From UBA4427 sp045106235 (GTDB lineage: Bacteria; Myxococcota_A; UBA9160; UBA4427), in the NCBI GenBank assembly GCA_045106235.1, contig JBGCEJ010000027.1:15240-79239 (forward strand): a stretch of 64,000 nt of DNA, given 5' to 3'. Positions 24,594-32,759 of this stretch are shown in pieces; positions within the stretch are counted from its first letter, which is position 1; each line of letters opens with the position of its first letter. The position numbers and the translations under genes are program-made. The notes beneath the pieces were generated by a model. The model saw only the letters and a list, made by a program, of their open reading frames with translations, was not told the DNA's origin and made no database searches.

Positions 24594-25702
24594 GCGGGCT
24601 TCTGCCCAGAGGAGACGTCGGGGCCATCGTCCGATTTTTCCGACTGCTCCGAAACCGTACGCGCAAGCCCTGCGACCAGAGGCAGCTCGGCAACAACGGC
24701 TTCATGCCCGTCGCCCGAGCCCAGCACAACGCGCGCCCCCGCCTCTGCATGCTCTCGCCTAACAAAACCCAAAGCAATCGCACCTTCCGTCGGCGAAACT
24801 ACGGCCGAGGTCACTCGTCCGGTCTTTCGGTCTCCGGCCTTGAGTTCGACCCCGGCCTCCGGAAGTGAGGCCGACTCGGACAAGCGCAGCCCGACCAAGA
24901 GATGATTCACTTGCCCGCGTGAGCGCAACCGGGCCACGATCTCTTGCCCGACATAACATCCCTTATCCGTCGCGATCGCATCTTCGAGCCGAGCCTCCGG
25001 CGGCAACACCCCGAGTAGCTCTGACTCAAGATCAGGAATCCCCGCTTCCACCCGCAGCACTTCCAGTGCTGCGTCATCTCCCAGGCCAAATCCAGGCAGC
25101 AGGCCCGCTTCGACGGCATCCCGCGCCGTACCCGCCAGCGCCTCTCCAAGGGCCTCGCCCGAGCTTGCCGGCACACGCACCTGAAAAGCCGATTCGCCAC
25201 TGAACCCAAAGCCGGCGATCATCGCGCTCACCCCAAGACGCTCGAAGCTCGTTTCGCACCACTGATCGGCCCCGGGCAGCGCCGAATCGGCGCCTTCCCC
25301 TAAGAACCTCTCAAGCAGTACCGAAGCGCATGGTCCCTCGATACCCCAGGCGCTGAACTCCGCGCTCCGGTCTACAAGTTCGACGTCGTCCGCGATAATG
25401 AATCGCTCAAGCGCCTCCTTGATATTCGCGATCTGACCCGCAGCGCTCTCGATCCAAAAAGAATCCCGAAGCTTCCCCACATGCAGATCCGCAACGATCG
25501 CCCCACGATTCGTCAACAAGGTCGCATAGCATCCCGCACCTTCCGGCCCCTTCGAAAGTGCCGAGACATCGCCAGAAATCATGCCGTCGAGCCAGCGCTC
25601 ACGATCGCCACCTCGGACTTCGATCAAGCCGCGCGAATCCATTGGGAAAAGTCCGACGCCCTGGCGAACAGCGGCCACCGCGTCAGCCCTGCTCATGCCC
25701 AT
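24590..25702 (-). CDS. ygfZ: YgfZ/GcvT-family folate-binding protein
   Basis: 370 residues from ATG 25702 (AGGAG upstream). The open frame extends about 105 codons further into the upstream gene, but those residues are not YgfZ-like. YgfZ proteins bind tetrahydrofolate and help maintain certain Fe-S enzymes. The diagnostic KGCYVGQEIVARLRSRG is present (near residue 260), with an aminomethyltransferase-like N-domain (GLIEVRGGDRERWLDGMISGDVSALSKGPEGAGCYATLLTNRGAIVADL). It overlaps the upstream nucleotidyltransferase gene by 20 bp and the downstream gene by 4 bp. Confidence 0.93.
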   Translation of the reverse strand: MGMSRADAVAAVRQGVGLFPMDSRGLIEVRGGDRERWLDGMISGDVSALSKGPEGAGCYATLLTNRGAIVADLHVGKLRDSFWIESAAGQIANIKEALERFIIADDVELVDRSAEFSAWGIEGPCASVLLERFLGEGADSALPGADQWCETSFERLGVSAMIAGFGFSGESAFQVRVPASSGEALGEALAGTARDAVEAGLLPGFGLGDDAALEVLRVEAGIPDLESELLGVLPPEARLEDAIATDKGCYVGQEIVARLRSRGQVNHLLVGLRLSESASLPEAGVELKAGDRKTGRVTSAVVSPTEGAIALGFVRREHAEAGARVVLGSGDGHEAVVAELPLVAGLARTVSEQSEKSDDGPDVSSGQKPA

Positions 25703-26738
25703 CCTTTTTCTCCTCTTGGCTCTCGCCCTCGCCTGCCCCCATGCCCGTCGCCAGACCCGCCGGCCCGCCCGGAGGCCCGTAGAGCGCGAGCGAGCGAGCC
25801 TGCTGGTCCTGGGACCATTCCTGATACCGCTCGCAGATCGCGTCGTATTCTTCTTCCGTATCGACGTCGAGTGCGCAGCCGCCGCTCTCCGTAACCGCCA
25901 AAGCGAAGCGCGTATCCAGAATTTTGCAGATCGTTCTCTCGTTGATGTCGAGCGTGACCGGGCGCGCGAGAATGCGAGCGAGCCCCCGGTATCCATTTCG
26001 GTCCGCGATGCCCGCAAAATGCATCATGCTGAAAAGCACGGCGATCTTGATCCCACCGACCCGGTCCAGCAACAAGCGCATCGTCAACGTAAACATGTTC
26101 CAGAAGCGGCGCTGATGCCGCATCTCATACATTTCTTCGATTCGATCTAGGCGTCCGATCCGCCCCGGGCGTGCGTAGTGGAGATTGTTCTGGCGAAAGC
26201 GGCCGTCCGCCAAATTGAAGTAGGCGACCTTGATCCCCGTCTCGCCCGGCTGCGTCGGTCGAAACACATCAAGGGATTCCGCCGGACAAAGCCCGAGCAC
26301 GTAATCCTTGTCGATGGACTTCGCCTTTTGCACGAAGGCCGAAATTTCCTGGGGCGTCGCAAGAGGAACATCACCCGACAGATAAAGCACCTCATGGTCG
26401 AGCTCTGCTTCAGTCTCGGGATCGCGCCCTTCAGCCACGTCGCCGGTCAGCGTCCGCCGATAGGTTTCCCACGCATTCGAGATCAAGTCCCGCTGCTGCG
26501 GCACGATATAGAGCGGCTTGGTGAGCGCCGCTCGAAAATCGGCGTCGCCTAAGGCTGCCTCTAGACGCCCGGGATCGCCGACGACCCAAACCGCATCGAT
26601 CTCGGGAACAGGCTGCAGCGTCCGCACGACATGCGCCACCAGCGCGAGCCCCTCGACCTCGAGATAGATCTTGCTCTTGCCGTAGACCGCCTTCGCCGCA
26701 CGGCTATCCCCGGCTGTCACGATCGCCGGCATGCCCAA
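25683..26738 (-). CDS. NTP-transferase-domain (MobA-like) protein
   Basis: 351 residues. The N-terminal nucleotidyltransferase signature is TAGDSRAAKAVYGKSKIYLEVEGLALVAHVVRTL, followed by VWVVGDPGRLEAAL and EVLYLSGDVPLATPQEIS, with the Asp usually binding metal. The second half has a helical region (RRFWNMFTLTMRLLLDRVGG) and ends with FALAVTESGGCALDVDTEEEYDAICERYQEW, common in nucleotidyltransferases. The tail is Gly/Glu/Lys-rich. The start is TTG 26738, 10 bases after GGAGG, or the ATG two codons on. Substrate unknown; it may act with the DUF2064 glycosyltransferase-like protein encoded in the same operon. Confidence 0.82.
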   Translation of the reverse strand: MGMPAIVTAGDSRAAKAVYGKSKIYLEVEGLALVAHVVRTLQPVPEIDAVWVVGDPGRLEAALGDADFRAALTKPLYIVPQQRDLISNAWETYRRTLTGDVAEGRDPETEAELDHEVLYLSGDVPLATPQEISAFVQKAKSIDKDYVLGLCPAESLDVFRPTQPGETGIKVAYFNLADGRFRQNNLHYARPGRIGRLDRIEEMYEMRHQRRFWNMFTLTMRLLLDRVGGIKIAVLFSMMHFAGIADRNGYRGLARILARPVTLDINERTICKILDTRFALAVTESGGCALDVDTEEEYDAICERYQEWSQDQQARSLALYGPPGGPAGLATGMGAGEGESQEEKKDGHEQG

Positions 26739-26740
26739 AA

Positions 26741-26956
26741 TCAGTCGCCCTCCGACTCTTCGAGGAGAAAGATCACCTGCAGCGTCACCAAGAACTCAAC
26801 GATCTCGCCGTCTTCAACACGCGCTTTTTCTTCGATGACTTTGATGCCGGTGATTCCGCGCAGCGTTTTACTCGCCCGTTCAAAGCCGAGCTCGGCGGCC
26901 TCCTGCCAACTCTTCGTGGACGCAGACGTAATCGTTGAAACCGAAGCAATTGCCAT
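26741..26956 (-). CDS. Dodecin-family flavin-binding protein, second copy
   Basis: 71 residues: MAIASVSTITSASTKSWQEAAELGFERASKTLRGITGIKVIEEKARVEDGEIVEFLVTLQVIFLLEE. This is the dodecin pattern (Trp near residue 17, then E-A...A..R A.kTLRgi.gi.V.e...V.dg.I.ef.V...V.F.LE). Dodecins form hollow 12-mers that store flavins or CoA. Its ATG overlaps the stop of the first dodecin gene (TAATG), so translation is probably coupled. It is followed 2 bp later by the MobA-like gene. Confidence 0.9.
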   Translation of the reverse strand: MAIASVSTITSASTKSWQEAAELGFERASKTLRGITGIKVIEEKARVEDGEIVEFLVTLQVIFLLEESEGD

Positions 26957-27177
26957 TACCAGTGGGTCTCCGACCAGGGCGCCATATCGAAGGTCAGACG
27001 CAGATGAACACGATACTCGGCGATTCCGCCCTCTTCGACCTTGAGTCGCTTCTCGACGACCTCGATTCCTGTAATGCCGCGCAGCGTCCGATTGGCACGC
27101 GTCAGCACCGACTGGGCGGCGTCTTCGAAACTCGATGGACTCGATCCGATGATTTGACTGACTTTGCTGACCCACAT
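26956..27177 (-). CDS. Dodecin-family protein, first copy
   Basis: 73 residues: MWVSKVSQIIGSSPSSFEDAAQSVLTRANRTLRGITGIEVVEKRLKVEEGGIAEYRVHLRLTFDMA. It has the dodecin layout but with Phe where the second copy has the flavin-stacking Trp (SSFEDAA versus KSWQEAA), and a C-terminal FDMAPWSETHW tail. GGGAAG lies upstream. The two copies share the block TLRGITGI. The Trp loss suggests that this copy binds a different ligand or forms mixed shells (inference). It is first in the five-gene minus-strand operon. Confidence 0.85.
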   Translation of the reverse strand: MWVSKVSQIIGSSPSSFEDAAQSVLTRANRTLRGITGIEVVEKRLKVEEGGIAEYRVHLRLTFDMAPWSETHW

Positions 27178-27357
27178 CTCGAGATTCTTCCCTTCCAAGC
27201 AGTCCCGTTCTCGGGACGCGCGACTCTGTTCGAATCTAGCGCGACGCCCAGAGCTGTGCCTCGACTCGGAGATCCGCTCCCCACAACGAAGGCCCGTCTC
27301 TGGCATACTCCGTGAAATTCCCCATTTACGCCCCAGCGGATCAACCTGATCAGCGCA

Positions 27358-28206
27358 ATGCCTTCTTCCTCTTCAACTCGGCCCATCACGCGCGAAAAGC
27401 TCAGCGTCGGCCTCCGAATCCTGGATGCCGCAAGCTTCTCGAGCGCCCTCGCCGCGACGCTCGGCGCGGGGCTCAGCCTCTCGGTCAGTCAGCTACTTGG
27501 CGCAAGCGACGCGGCACGATCAGCGCTCCTCGTCGCCGCCGGCGCCTTCATCATCTACAGCCTCGATCGCTTGCGAGACGCAAGGCGAGACGCCACAACC
27601 TCGCCGCTTCGAACCGCCTTCATTGAGCGCCATCGCAGACTCCTCTCTGCTGCCACAATCGGAGCCGCCCTCCTCCTCGCGATCAGTCTCGCGGGCGCCC
27701 CGCTTCGCACATGGGCGCTTTGCGCGGCCATCGGCGGCGTGGGCTTCTTTCATCGTCGACTGAAAGACCGGGCACTTCTAAAAACCCTTTACGTCTCCGC
27801 GGCCTGGACCCTCGGCCTCGTCGGGCCCCCCGTCCTCGCCGCTCGCGGCGCAGTCGCAACGCGCACAGCGGTCGGACTCTCGCTGATCCTCTTCCTCACA
27901 CTGCTCGCCAATTTGGTCGCTTCGAATCTGCGGGACAATGAGACACAGCTCCTGCGGAACGACCCCCGACGCGCGCTCTGGATTGCCCGTTGCTTCACCA
28001 TCGCGGGGGCAGCGCTCGCCCTTGGCTGGAATTTCAGCGGCTCCCCGACGACGCAAACGCTCTACCCCGCCGTCTGGATTCCCCTCGCGGAACTCGCGGC
28101 TCTCGCTGGCTTTCGCCAAAGCGAGCGCTACGGACACCTCATCGTCGACGGGGCTCTGTTGCTGGGCGCCCTCGCAACGCTTAGCCACCTCCAGCTGTTC
28201 CGTTAG
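27358..28206 (+). CDS. UbiA-like integral membrane protein
   Basis: 282 residues with seven or eight hydrophobic segments. The first Asp-rich region reads FIIYSLDRLRDARRD (near residues 64-78), where UbiA prenyltransferases have NDxxDxxxD. The second lies in NLVASNLRDNETQLLRND. The overall pattern (short N-tail, Asp-rich loop after TM2, second Asp-rich loop after TM6) fits the UbiA superfamily, but the motifs are relaxed. Prenyl acceptor unknown; catalytic activity should not be assumed. It has no partner gene on this strand and is followed by a bidirectional terminator. Confidence 0.65.
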   Translation: MPSSSSTRPITREKLSVGLRILDAASFSSALAATLGAGLSLSVSQLLGASDAARSALLVAAGAFIIYSLDRLRDARRDATTSPLRTAFIERHRRLLSAATIGAALLLAISLAGAPLRTWALCAAIGGVGFFHRRLKDRALLKTLYVSAAWTLGLVGPPVLAARGAVATRTAVGLSLILFLTLLANLVASNLRDNETQLLRNDPRRALWIARCFTIAGAALALGWNFSGSPTTQTLYPAVWIPLAELAALAGFRQSERYGHLIVDGALLLGALATLSHLQLFR

Positions 28207-28302
28207 AGCGAGTCCGCTTCGAGAAAATCCGCGCACGGCTCCGCGCCGACACAAAACTCCAGCACAGGGCTCCCACACAAGGCTCCGACACAAAACTCCG
28301 AC

Positions 28303-28334
28303 ACAAAAAAAGACGCCTTTCGGCGTCTTCTTTT
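28303..28334. terminator. Bidirectional intrinsic terminator
   Basis: AAGACGCC-TTTC-GGCGTCTT with CTTTT to the right and seven A's to the left, so each strand ends in a T-run. It serves the UbiA-like gene on the plus strand and the tRNA-Ala on the minus strand. Just before it lie loosely repeated CACAAAACTCCGA units (28249-28303) with no clear function. Confidence 0.92.
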
Positions 28335-28378
28335 GGGCCTCAGGTCCGTCTTGGATCAAGACAGGATTGGCCTGTATA

Positions 28379-28454
28379 TGGTGGAGCCGAGCGGGCTCGA
28401 ACCGCCGACCTTCGCGTTGCGAACGCGACGCTCTCCCAGCTGAGCTACGGCCCC
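28379..28454 (-). tRNA. tRNA-Ala (anticodon CGC)
   Basis: 76 nt including an encoded CCA. Acceptor stem GGGGCCG/CGGCTCC (one G-U pair), D-arm GCTC...GAGC, anticodon stem TCGCG/CGCGA with loop TTCGCAA giving anticodon CGC (reads GCG), and T-arm GGCGG-TTCGAGC-CCGCT. All helices pair. The bidirectional terminator lies about 45 bases downstream. Confidence 0.95.
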
Positions 28455-28620
28455 GTAAATCGAGAATCCGTCTCGCGATGCTCCTCGAGACCTTCTGGGG
28501 TCGGACTCGATCGCTGGAGCTTCGCGTAAATTGAGGGCGGCAACTTAGAGGGCAGCTCTCAAAGCGTCAATGCCTTGGGTGAATGGCCTCCGCTGACCCC
28601 ACGGGAACGCCCGCTACGCC

Positions 28621-29643
28621 TTAGATAAAGCCCAGCGCGGCATCCTGCGCCTCTGGATCGGCATCTTCAAACTGCAGAATCTGAAGTCTCTCAAAGCTCT
28701 CGCGAACCCGCGGCGTAAGGAGGCCGAGGCGCCGCAGATTCGGCACGACTCGGGAGAAGAGCTGCTGACGAAAAAGACTCAGGATCGGCGATTCAAGCAT
28801 GCACTCCCGGTAGGGTGCGCGATCGAGTCCGAAATAATCCGCCGTTTCCTCTCCGACCAAGCGATCCCGCATCAGCTCACAGGCCTCGATCACGAAATCC
28901 TCTCGGTCCGCGAGCTCGCTCGCCGGCATCTCTTTGTAATAGTCATCCAAGGAAAGAACCCCGAAAGCGACGTGACGCGCCTCATCTCGCATTACGAGAT
29001 GGATCAGATCCTTCAGCAATTTCTCGTTCGTCAGCTGATGAAAATTCGAAAAAGCGGCCATGGCCAGTCCCTCAACCAGGATCTGCATTCCGAGATATTT
29101 GAAGTCCCAGCGCGAGTCCATGATGATCGCGTCCAGCAGCCTCTTCAGATGCTCGTTAACCGGCATCTCCCATTCGATCTTCGTTCGCAGATAGCGTGAG
29201 AAGACCTCCACGTGGCGTGCTTCATCCATCGTTTGGCTCGACGCGTAGAACTTCGCGTCCATCGTCGGCACAGCGCCCACAAGTTGCGAAGCCACGATCA
29301 GAGCACCCTGCTCACCATGCATGAACTGCGAAAGCTGCCAGGCCACCTGGCAATGCCGCATCTTGTTCTGCTCGCGCGGACTCATCTTCCGAAAGGGCGC
29401 GTACTCCCGAAGCGGATTGATCTCCTCAGGCAGCAGCGGCGTTTCCGGATCCACTTCGATGGACCAGTCCAGATCTTCCTCGCCATCCCATTGCTCGCGT
29501 TTCGCCTTCGAGTAGAGACTCCGCAGGCCCTCTTTCAGCGATCCATATTTCCACACATAACATGAATCATACGAGGTCAGGATGCGCTCGAGATCAGCAT
29601 CGATCTGGTCAGCTTCGTCTACGGAACCCATCGAATTGGGCAT
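28621..29643 (-). CDS. Ferritin-like diiron protein
   Basis: 340 residues, soluble and largely helical. Two E-x-x-H motifs are visible in TMDEARHVEVFSRYL (about residue 140) and VMRDEARHVAFGVL (about residue 230), with supporting Glu in FMHGEQGAL and ILVEGLAM. This gives the four-helix diiron pattern of ribonucleotide-reductase-R2-like oxidases and oxygenases. The length and duplicated EARH fit a ferritin-like family common in deltaproteobacteria and actinobacteria, but the reaction is unknown. GGAG lies upstream; an ATG four codons later is an alternative start. Confidence 0.8.
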   Translation of the reverse strand: MPNSMGSVDEADQIDADLERILTSYDSCYVWKYGSLKEGLRSLYSKAKREQWDGEEDLDWSIEVDPETPLLPEEINPLREYAPFRKMSPREQNKMRHCQVAWQLSQFMHGEQGALIVASQLVGAVPTMDAKFYASSQTMDEARHVEVFSRYLRTKIEWEMPVNEHLKRLLDAIIMDSRWDFKYLGMQILVEGLAMAAFSNFHQLTNEKLLKDLIHLVMRDEARHVAFGVLSLDDYYKEMPASELADREDFVIEACELMRDRLVGEETADYFGLDRAPYRECMLESPILSLFRQQLFSRVVPNLRRLGLLTPRVRESFERLQILQFEDADPEAQDAALGFI

Positions 29644-29877
29644 CAGCTCTGCTCTCCGGTTACGGAACGAGGGAGTTCGCGCGCGCCGGCCTACTCAATC
29701 GATGAAGGCTCTGTTCAACGCGACGTCTCAGGGACTATCGGCGTCTCGGGCCTACGCCTGAGTGCGGATCACAACAGAATTTCAAATACGTGAGAGATCA
29801 AGCTCAATCGGCAAGTCAGATGCAAACTGAACGCAAGGACGACGACGAACGCGCCCCTGGCTCATCTGCTCAGTTGT

Positions 29878-31515
29878 TCATTCGCCTCGGGCTGCTTTTC
29901 CGAGCGCACCCGCCGGATGCCGCGCCGCATAGGCTTCCTTGTCGAGCCCACGCCGGTCCTGGAGCACAGCGCCTAACGCCGACAACACAAGGATTTCGGC
30001 GGCGACGCTCGCCCGCGGAGCGAGGCCAAGCGGGCCGCCCTCTTCTTTAACACCGGCGTCCAGCGTCACGTCCGCGAGTTCCGCGAGTGGCGAGTTCAAA
30101 CCGCCGGTGACGGCGATCAGTCGGCCTCCGTACCCAAGGACTGCCCGCGCAGCGAGCAGGCACTCTCCGGTCGTGCCGCTATTGCTGATTGCAATCACGA
30201 CATCACCCGGCACGATCTGTCCCAACGAACCATGCAGCGATTCGGTCGCGTGCATGAACGTCGTGGGCGTTCCCGTCGAGGCCAGGAGACTCGCCGCATA
30301 ATGCGCCACATGCTCGGGCTTGCCGACGCCGGTCACATGTACGCGTCCCCCCTTCGCTTCCGAGGCTTCGATGAGTTCCGCCGCAGCTTGAATCGACGCG
30401 CCATCATGCCGTTCGGCGAGCGCTGCAAGCTCCCGCGCCGCGACATCCAATACGCGGCGTCCGGCAGCCGCGGGCACGAGTTCACCCGGGGAAGCCAGAC
30501 CCGACCAGCGGGCATCACCGGGCTGCGCCCCGTCATAGAGTTCCATCGCCCGCGCGCGCAGCGCGGAAGCCTCATCCGGAAAGGCGCCCACCTTTTCAAC
30601 GCAGGCCGCGCCACACGCGTTCCCCAACTTCACCGCATCACCCGCCGAAAGCCCGAGTGCCTCGCCGGCCAAGAAGCCACCGAGGAATGCATCCCCCGCC
30701 CCCGTCGTATCGACGATCTCCCGTGTCGCGTAGGCCGCAACGCGCGTCGTGCCAGAAGCGTCGACTAGAATCGAGCCCGCGGCTCCGTCCGTCACGAGGA
30801 CTCGCTCGATTTCGTAGCGATCGCGCAACTGCGCCGCCGCTTCCGCCAGATCCTTGGCCTCCGGAAAAAGCTCCTGCACCGCCTGAGCCGTCGGCTTCAG
30901 CAGGTCCGTCGCACCCAAAATCGCATCGAACGTTTCCCGGTCGCCCAAGGTCACAAGCGCGTCACTCGGCAGGACGTCCAAGTCGACTACGGTGGGCAGC
31001 CCCTTTTCGTGAGCAAGCCGGATCGCCGCAAGCGTCGTATCGAGGGGCAGTTGCGAGATCTCAGTCGTGAGTCGCTTCCCCCGGCCGACAAATTCGGCGT
31101 GATCCTGCGCCAGGTGCGCAGGCGTCGTTTCCGCCGTCGCACCCGCCGCCATGTAGATCACGCGCTCGCCTTTGGCGTCCACAAAGATCTCGGCAAGCGA
31201 ACTCGCACTTCCGCTCGTATCGATCGAGGTCGCAATCCCGTGACGCTTCATCGCAGCACGCAAGGCGCGCCCGGCCTCATCCTCACCCTGACGACCAAAG
31301 AGCCCCACACGCAGCCCAAAGAGCCCTGCCCAGGCGACCTGGTTCAGCATCAGTCCGCCGATGCAAAGCTGAACGGCTCCCGCAGAACCGAGATTCGCGA
31401 GCAGCCCCTTCTCGTTCGCACCTAACACGCGATGCGTTTTATGCATGCGGTCGAGCACCATGCTGCCGATGCCCACAAGGTCCAATTCTTCCAAGGCGGC
31501 GTCCGTCGTACTCAT
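29878..31515 (-). CDS. Fusion of PfkB-family sugar kinase and SIS-domain sugar-phosphate isomerase
   Basis: 545 residues. The N-terminal 330 are a PfkB/ribokinase-type kinase: DLVGIGSMVLDRM start, CIGGLMLNQVAWAGLFGLRVGLFGRQGEDEAG, and the catalytic anion hole DTTGAGDAFLGGFLAG (near residue 265). The C-terminal 200 form a SIS domain of KdsD/KpsF/GutQ type: RVHVTGVGKPEHVAHYAASLLASTGTP, FMHATESLHGSLGQI, VVIAISNSGTTGE, and the family's end YAARHPAGALGK. KdsD-type proteins interconvert D-arabinose 5-phosphate and ribulose 5-phosphate. A kinase fused to such an isomerase would phosphorylate a free sugar and isomerise it. Its ATG overlaps the stop of the upstream DapA-family lyase (ATGA). Confidence 0.9.
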   Translation of the reverse strand: MSTTDAALEELDLVGIGSMVLDRMHKTHRVLGANEKGLLANLGSAGAVQLCIGGLMLNQVAWAGLFGLRVGLFGRQGEDEAGRALRAAMKRHGIATSIDTSGSASSLAEIFVDAKGERVIYMAAGATAETTPAHLAQDHAEFVGRGKRLTTEISQLPLDTTLAAIRLAHEKGLPTVVDLDVLPSDALVTLGDRETFDAILGATDLLKPTAQAVQELFPEAKDLAEAAAQLRDRYEIERVLVTDGAAGSILVDASGTTRVAAYATREIVDTTGAGDAFLGGFLAGEALGLSAGDAVKLGNACGAACVEKVGAFPDEASALRARAMELYDGAQPGDARWSGLASPGELVPAAAGRRVLDVAARELAALAERHDGASIQAAAELIEASEAKGGRVHVTGVGKPEHVAHYAASLLASTGTPTTFMHATESLHGSLGQIVPGDVVIAISNSGTTGECLLAARAVLGYGGRLIAVTGGLNSPLAELADVTLDAGVKEEGGPLGLAPRASVAAEILVLSALGAVLQDRRGLDKEAYAARHPAGALGKAARGE

Positions 31516-32636
31516 CCGATTCTCCGTTCGAACTGGGTGAGCCAGGACGCGCCGATCGTATTCGCCGCCAAGCTCTTCACCCCTTCGAATGCCTCATCAA
31601 AACGTTTCGCGTCTTCCGCAGACAGAGACGGTGTCCCTTCCGCAACGCAGTCGCTCGAAATCACGCCCTCGGTCAACAAAGCCCGCTTCAAGCAAGCCAG
31701 CGTCGGCCGCTTACCCGACGGCATCGTCGTGCTCGTCCGAAAAGCGTCCGCGATATCCTGAGCCTGCTGCATCCGCTCTTCATCGCCCGCGCGACAAACC
31801 TGCCAGGCGAAAGCCCATTCTCTCGGCATCGCATTCGCAGGCCCCGAAACCACACCGACGGGCAATCCCCCAGAACGCCGCCAGCGATCCCAATGCGACT
31901 GAATCGTGCCCAGCATGCCGTGGTGGGGCCGGTAGATATCGAAGATCAGTTTTGCATTACCGATATAGATCCCGAACTCGCCGCGATCTTTGAAGTTCTT
32001 CGCCGCGCGCGTGTAGTTGCCTAATACCTTATTCGAGGCAGAAACTTTGATCCCGCGCACGAAGTCGAGACGACTCATGGCCTTGACCTGCTTCGTCCGG
32101 ATATGCGGGACCTTCGGATCGATCGCGATATCCGCATTATCGTAGAGAAAGATCGGGATGCGCCGGGCATGGGCATCGAGCAGATCCGCAACATCCCGCA
32201 GCATGAACCGAACGGGATCGCTAACACCCTCGATCGAGAGCGGTGCGATCACCGCCGCATCGACGCCACATTCAATCGCGAATTCGAGATTCGCGAGCGT
32301 GTCCGCTGCCGTCGGCGCCGTAACGCCGGCCCAGTGTTCAACGCCTTGACTTTGGGGACCTGCAGAACCCGTGAGAGGGCTCGCAAGAGAGAGGTTCAGC
32401 TTATCGACCTCTTCGGCACAAACACGAATCACGCCCTGGCGCGTCGCATTGTCGACCTTGTCCCATTCGCCGGTTGTTCCCGCGGAAAAGACGATGTCCG
32501 CGCCCGCCGCATCTTGAACGACATGACGCACGAGGGCACGCTGATCCTCTTCAAGAAGACGGCCCGCGTCATCCAGAATGGTCAGTACAGGGACCGATAG
32601 TCCCGGCCGGGGTTTGGATTCCTCGACGCTGCGAAT
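31512..32636 (-). CDS. DapA-family class I lyase/aldolase, probable AUU start
   Basis: About 374 residues if started at ATT 32636. The family landmarks are VFSAGTTGEWDKV (pyruvate-binding Thr-Thr), IFLYDNADI (active-site Tyr) and RGIKVSASN (Schiff-base Lys). It is distinct from the biosynthetic dapA at 10.9 kb: SPYY is replaced by APLSIEG, and it has a C-terminal extension. The first conventional start (GTG 32531) would cut off the first strand of the barrel, GLSVPVLTILDDAGRLLEEDQRAL, which is in frame upstream. No ATG, GTG or TTG exists between the preceding in-frame TAA and that block; the ATT at 32636 has GGAGG eight bases upstream. Likely cleaves a 2-keto-3-deoxy sugar acid to pyruvate plus an aldose (inference). 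Confidence 0.78.
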   Translation of the reverse strand: MRSVEESKPRPGLSVPVLTILDDAGRLLEEDQRALVRHVVQDAAGADIVFSAGTTGEWDKVDNATRQGVIRVCAEEVDKLNLSLASPLTGSAGPQSQGVEHWAGVTAPTAADTLANLEFAIECGVDAAVIAPLSIEGVSDPVRFMLRDVADLLDAHARRIPIFLYDNADIAIDPKVPHIRTKQVKAMSRLDFVRGIKVSASNKVLGNYTRAAKNFKDRGEFGIYIGNAKLIFDIYRPHHGMLGTIQSHWDRWRRSGGLPVGVVSGPANAMPREWAFAWQVCRAGDEERMQQAQDIADAFRTSTTMPSGKRPTLACLKRALLTEGVISSDCVAEGTPSLSAEDAKRFDEAFEGVKSLAANTIGASWLTQFERRIG

Positions 32637-32640
32637 CGCT

Positions 32641-32673
32641 CTGTCCTCCGCGCGCGGCTTGCGCGGAGGACAG
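32641..32673 (-). promoter_or_regulatory. Perfect 13-bp hairpin enclosing the lyase ribosome-binding site
   Basis: In mRNA sense: CTGTCCTCCGCGC, loop AAGCCGC, GCGCGGAGGACAG. The GGAGG in the 3' arm is the only good Shine-Dalgarno for the lyase gene, and its proposed AUU start is 4 bases past the stem. There is no T-run, so it is not an ordinary terminator. It would block ribosome access unless opened. Confidence 0.7.
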
Positions 32674-32759
32674 CATAGCGACCCAAGCCGTCCGGGGCGT
32701 CCGAGACTGCCGTAGCAGTCCGGGTTTTATCGCCCTTCGGCTGTAGCGGAGAATTTTCC

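Noticed and set aside
28240..28303. Repeated CACAAAACTCC-like units before the terminator, as a possible CRISPR or tandem array
   Set aside because: Units are short, imperfect and only two or three in number, with no spacers and no cas genes.
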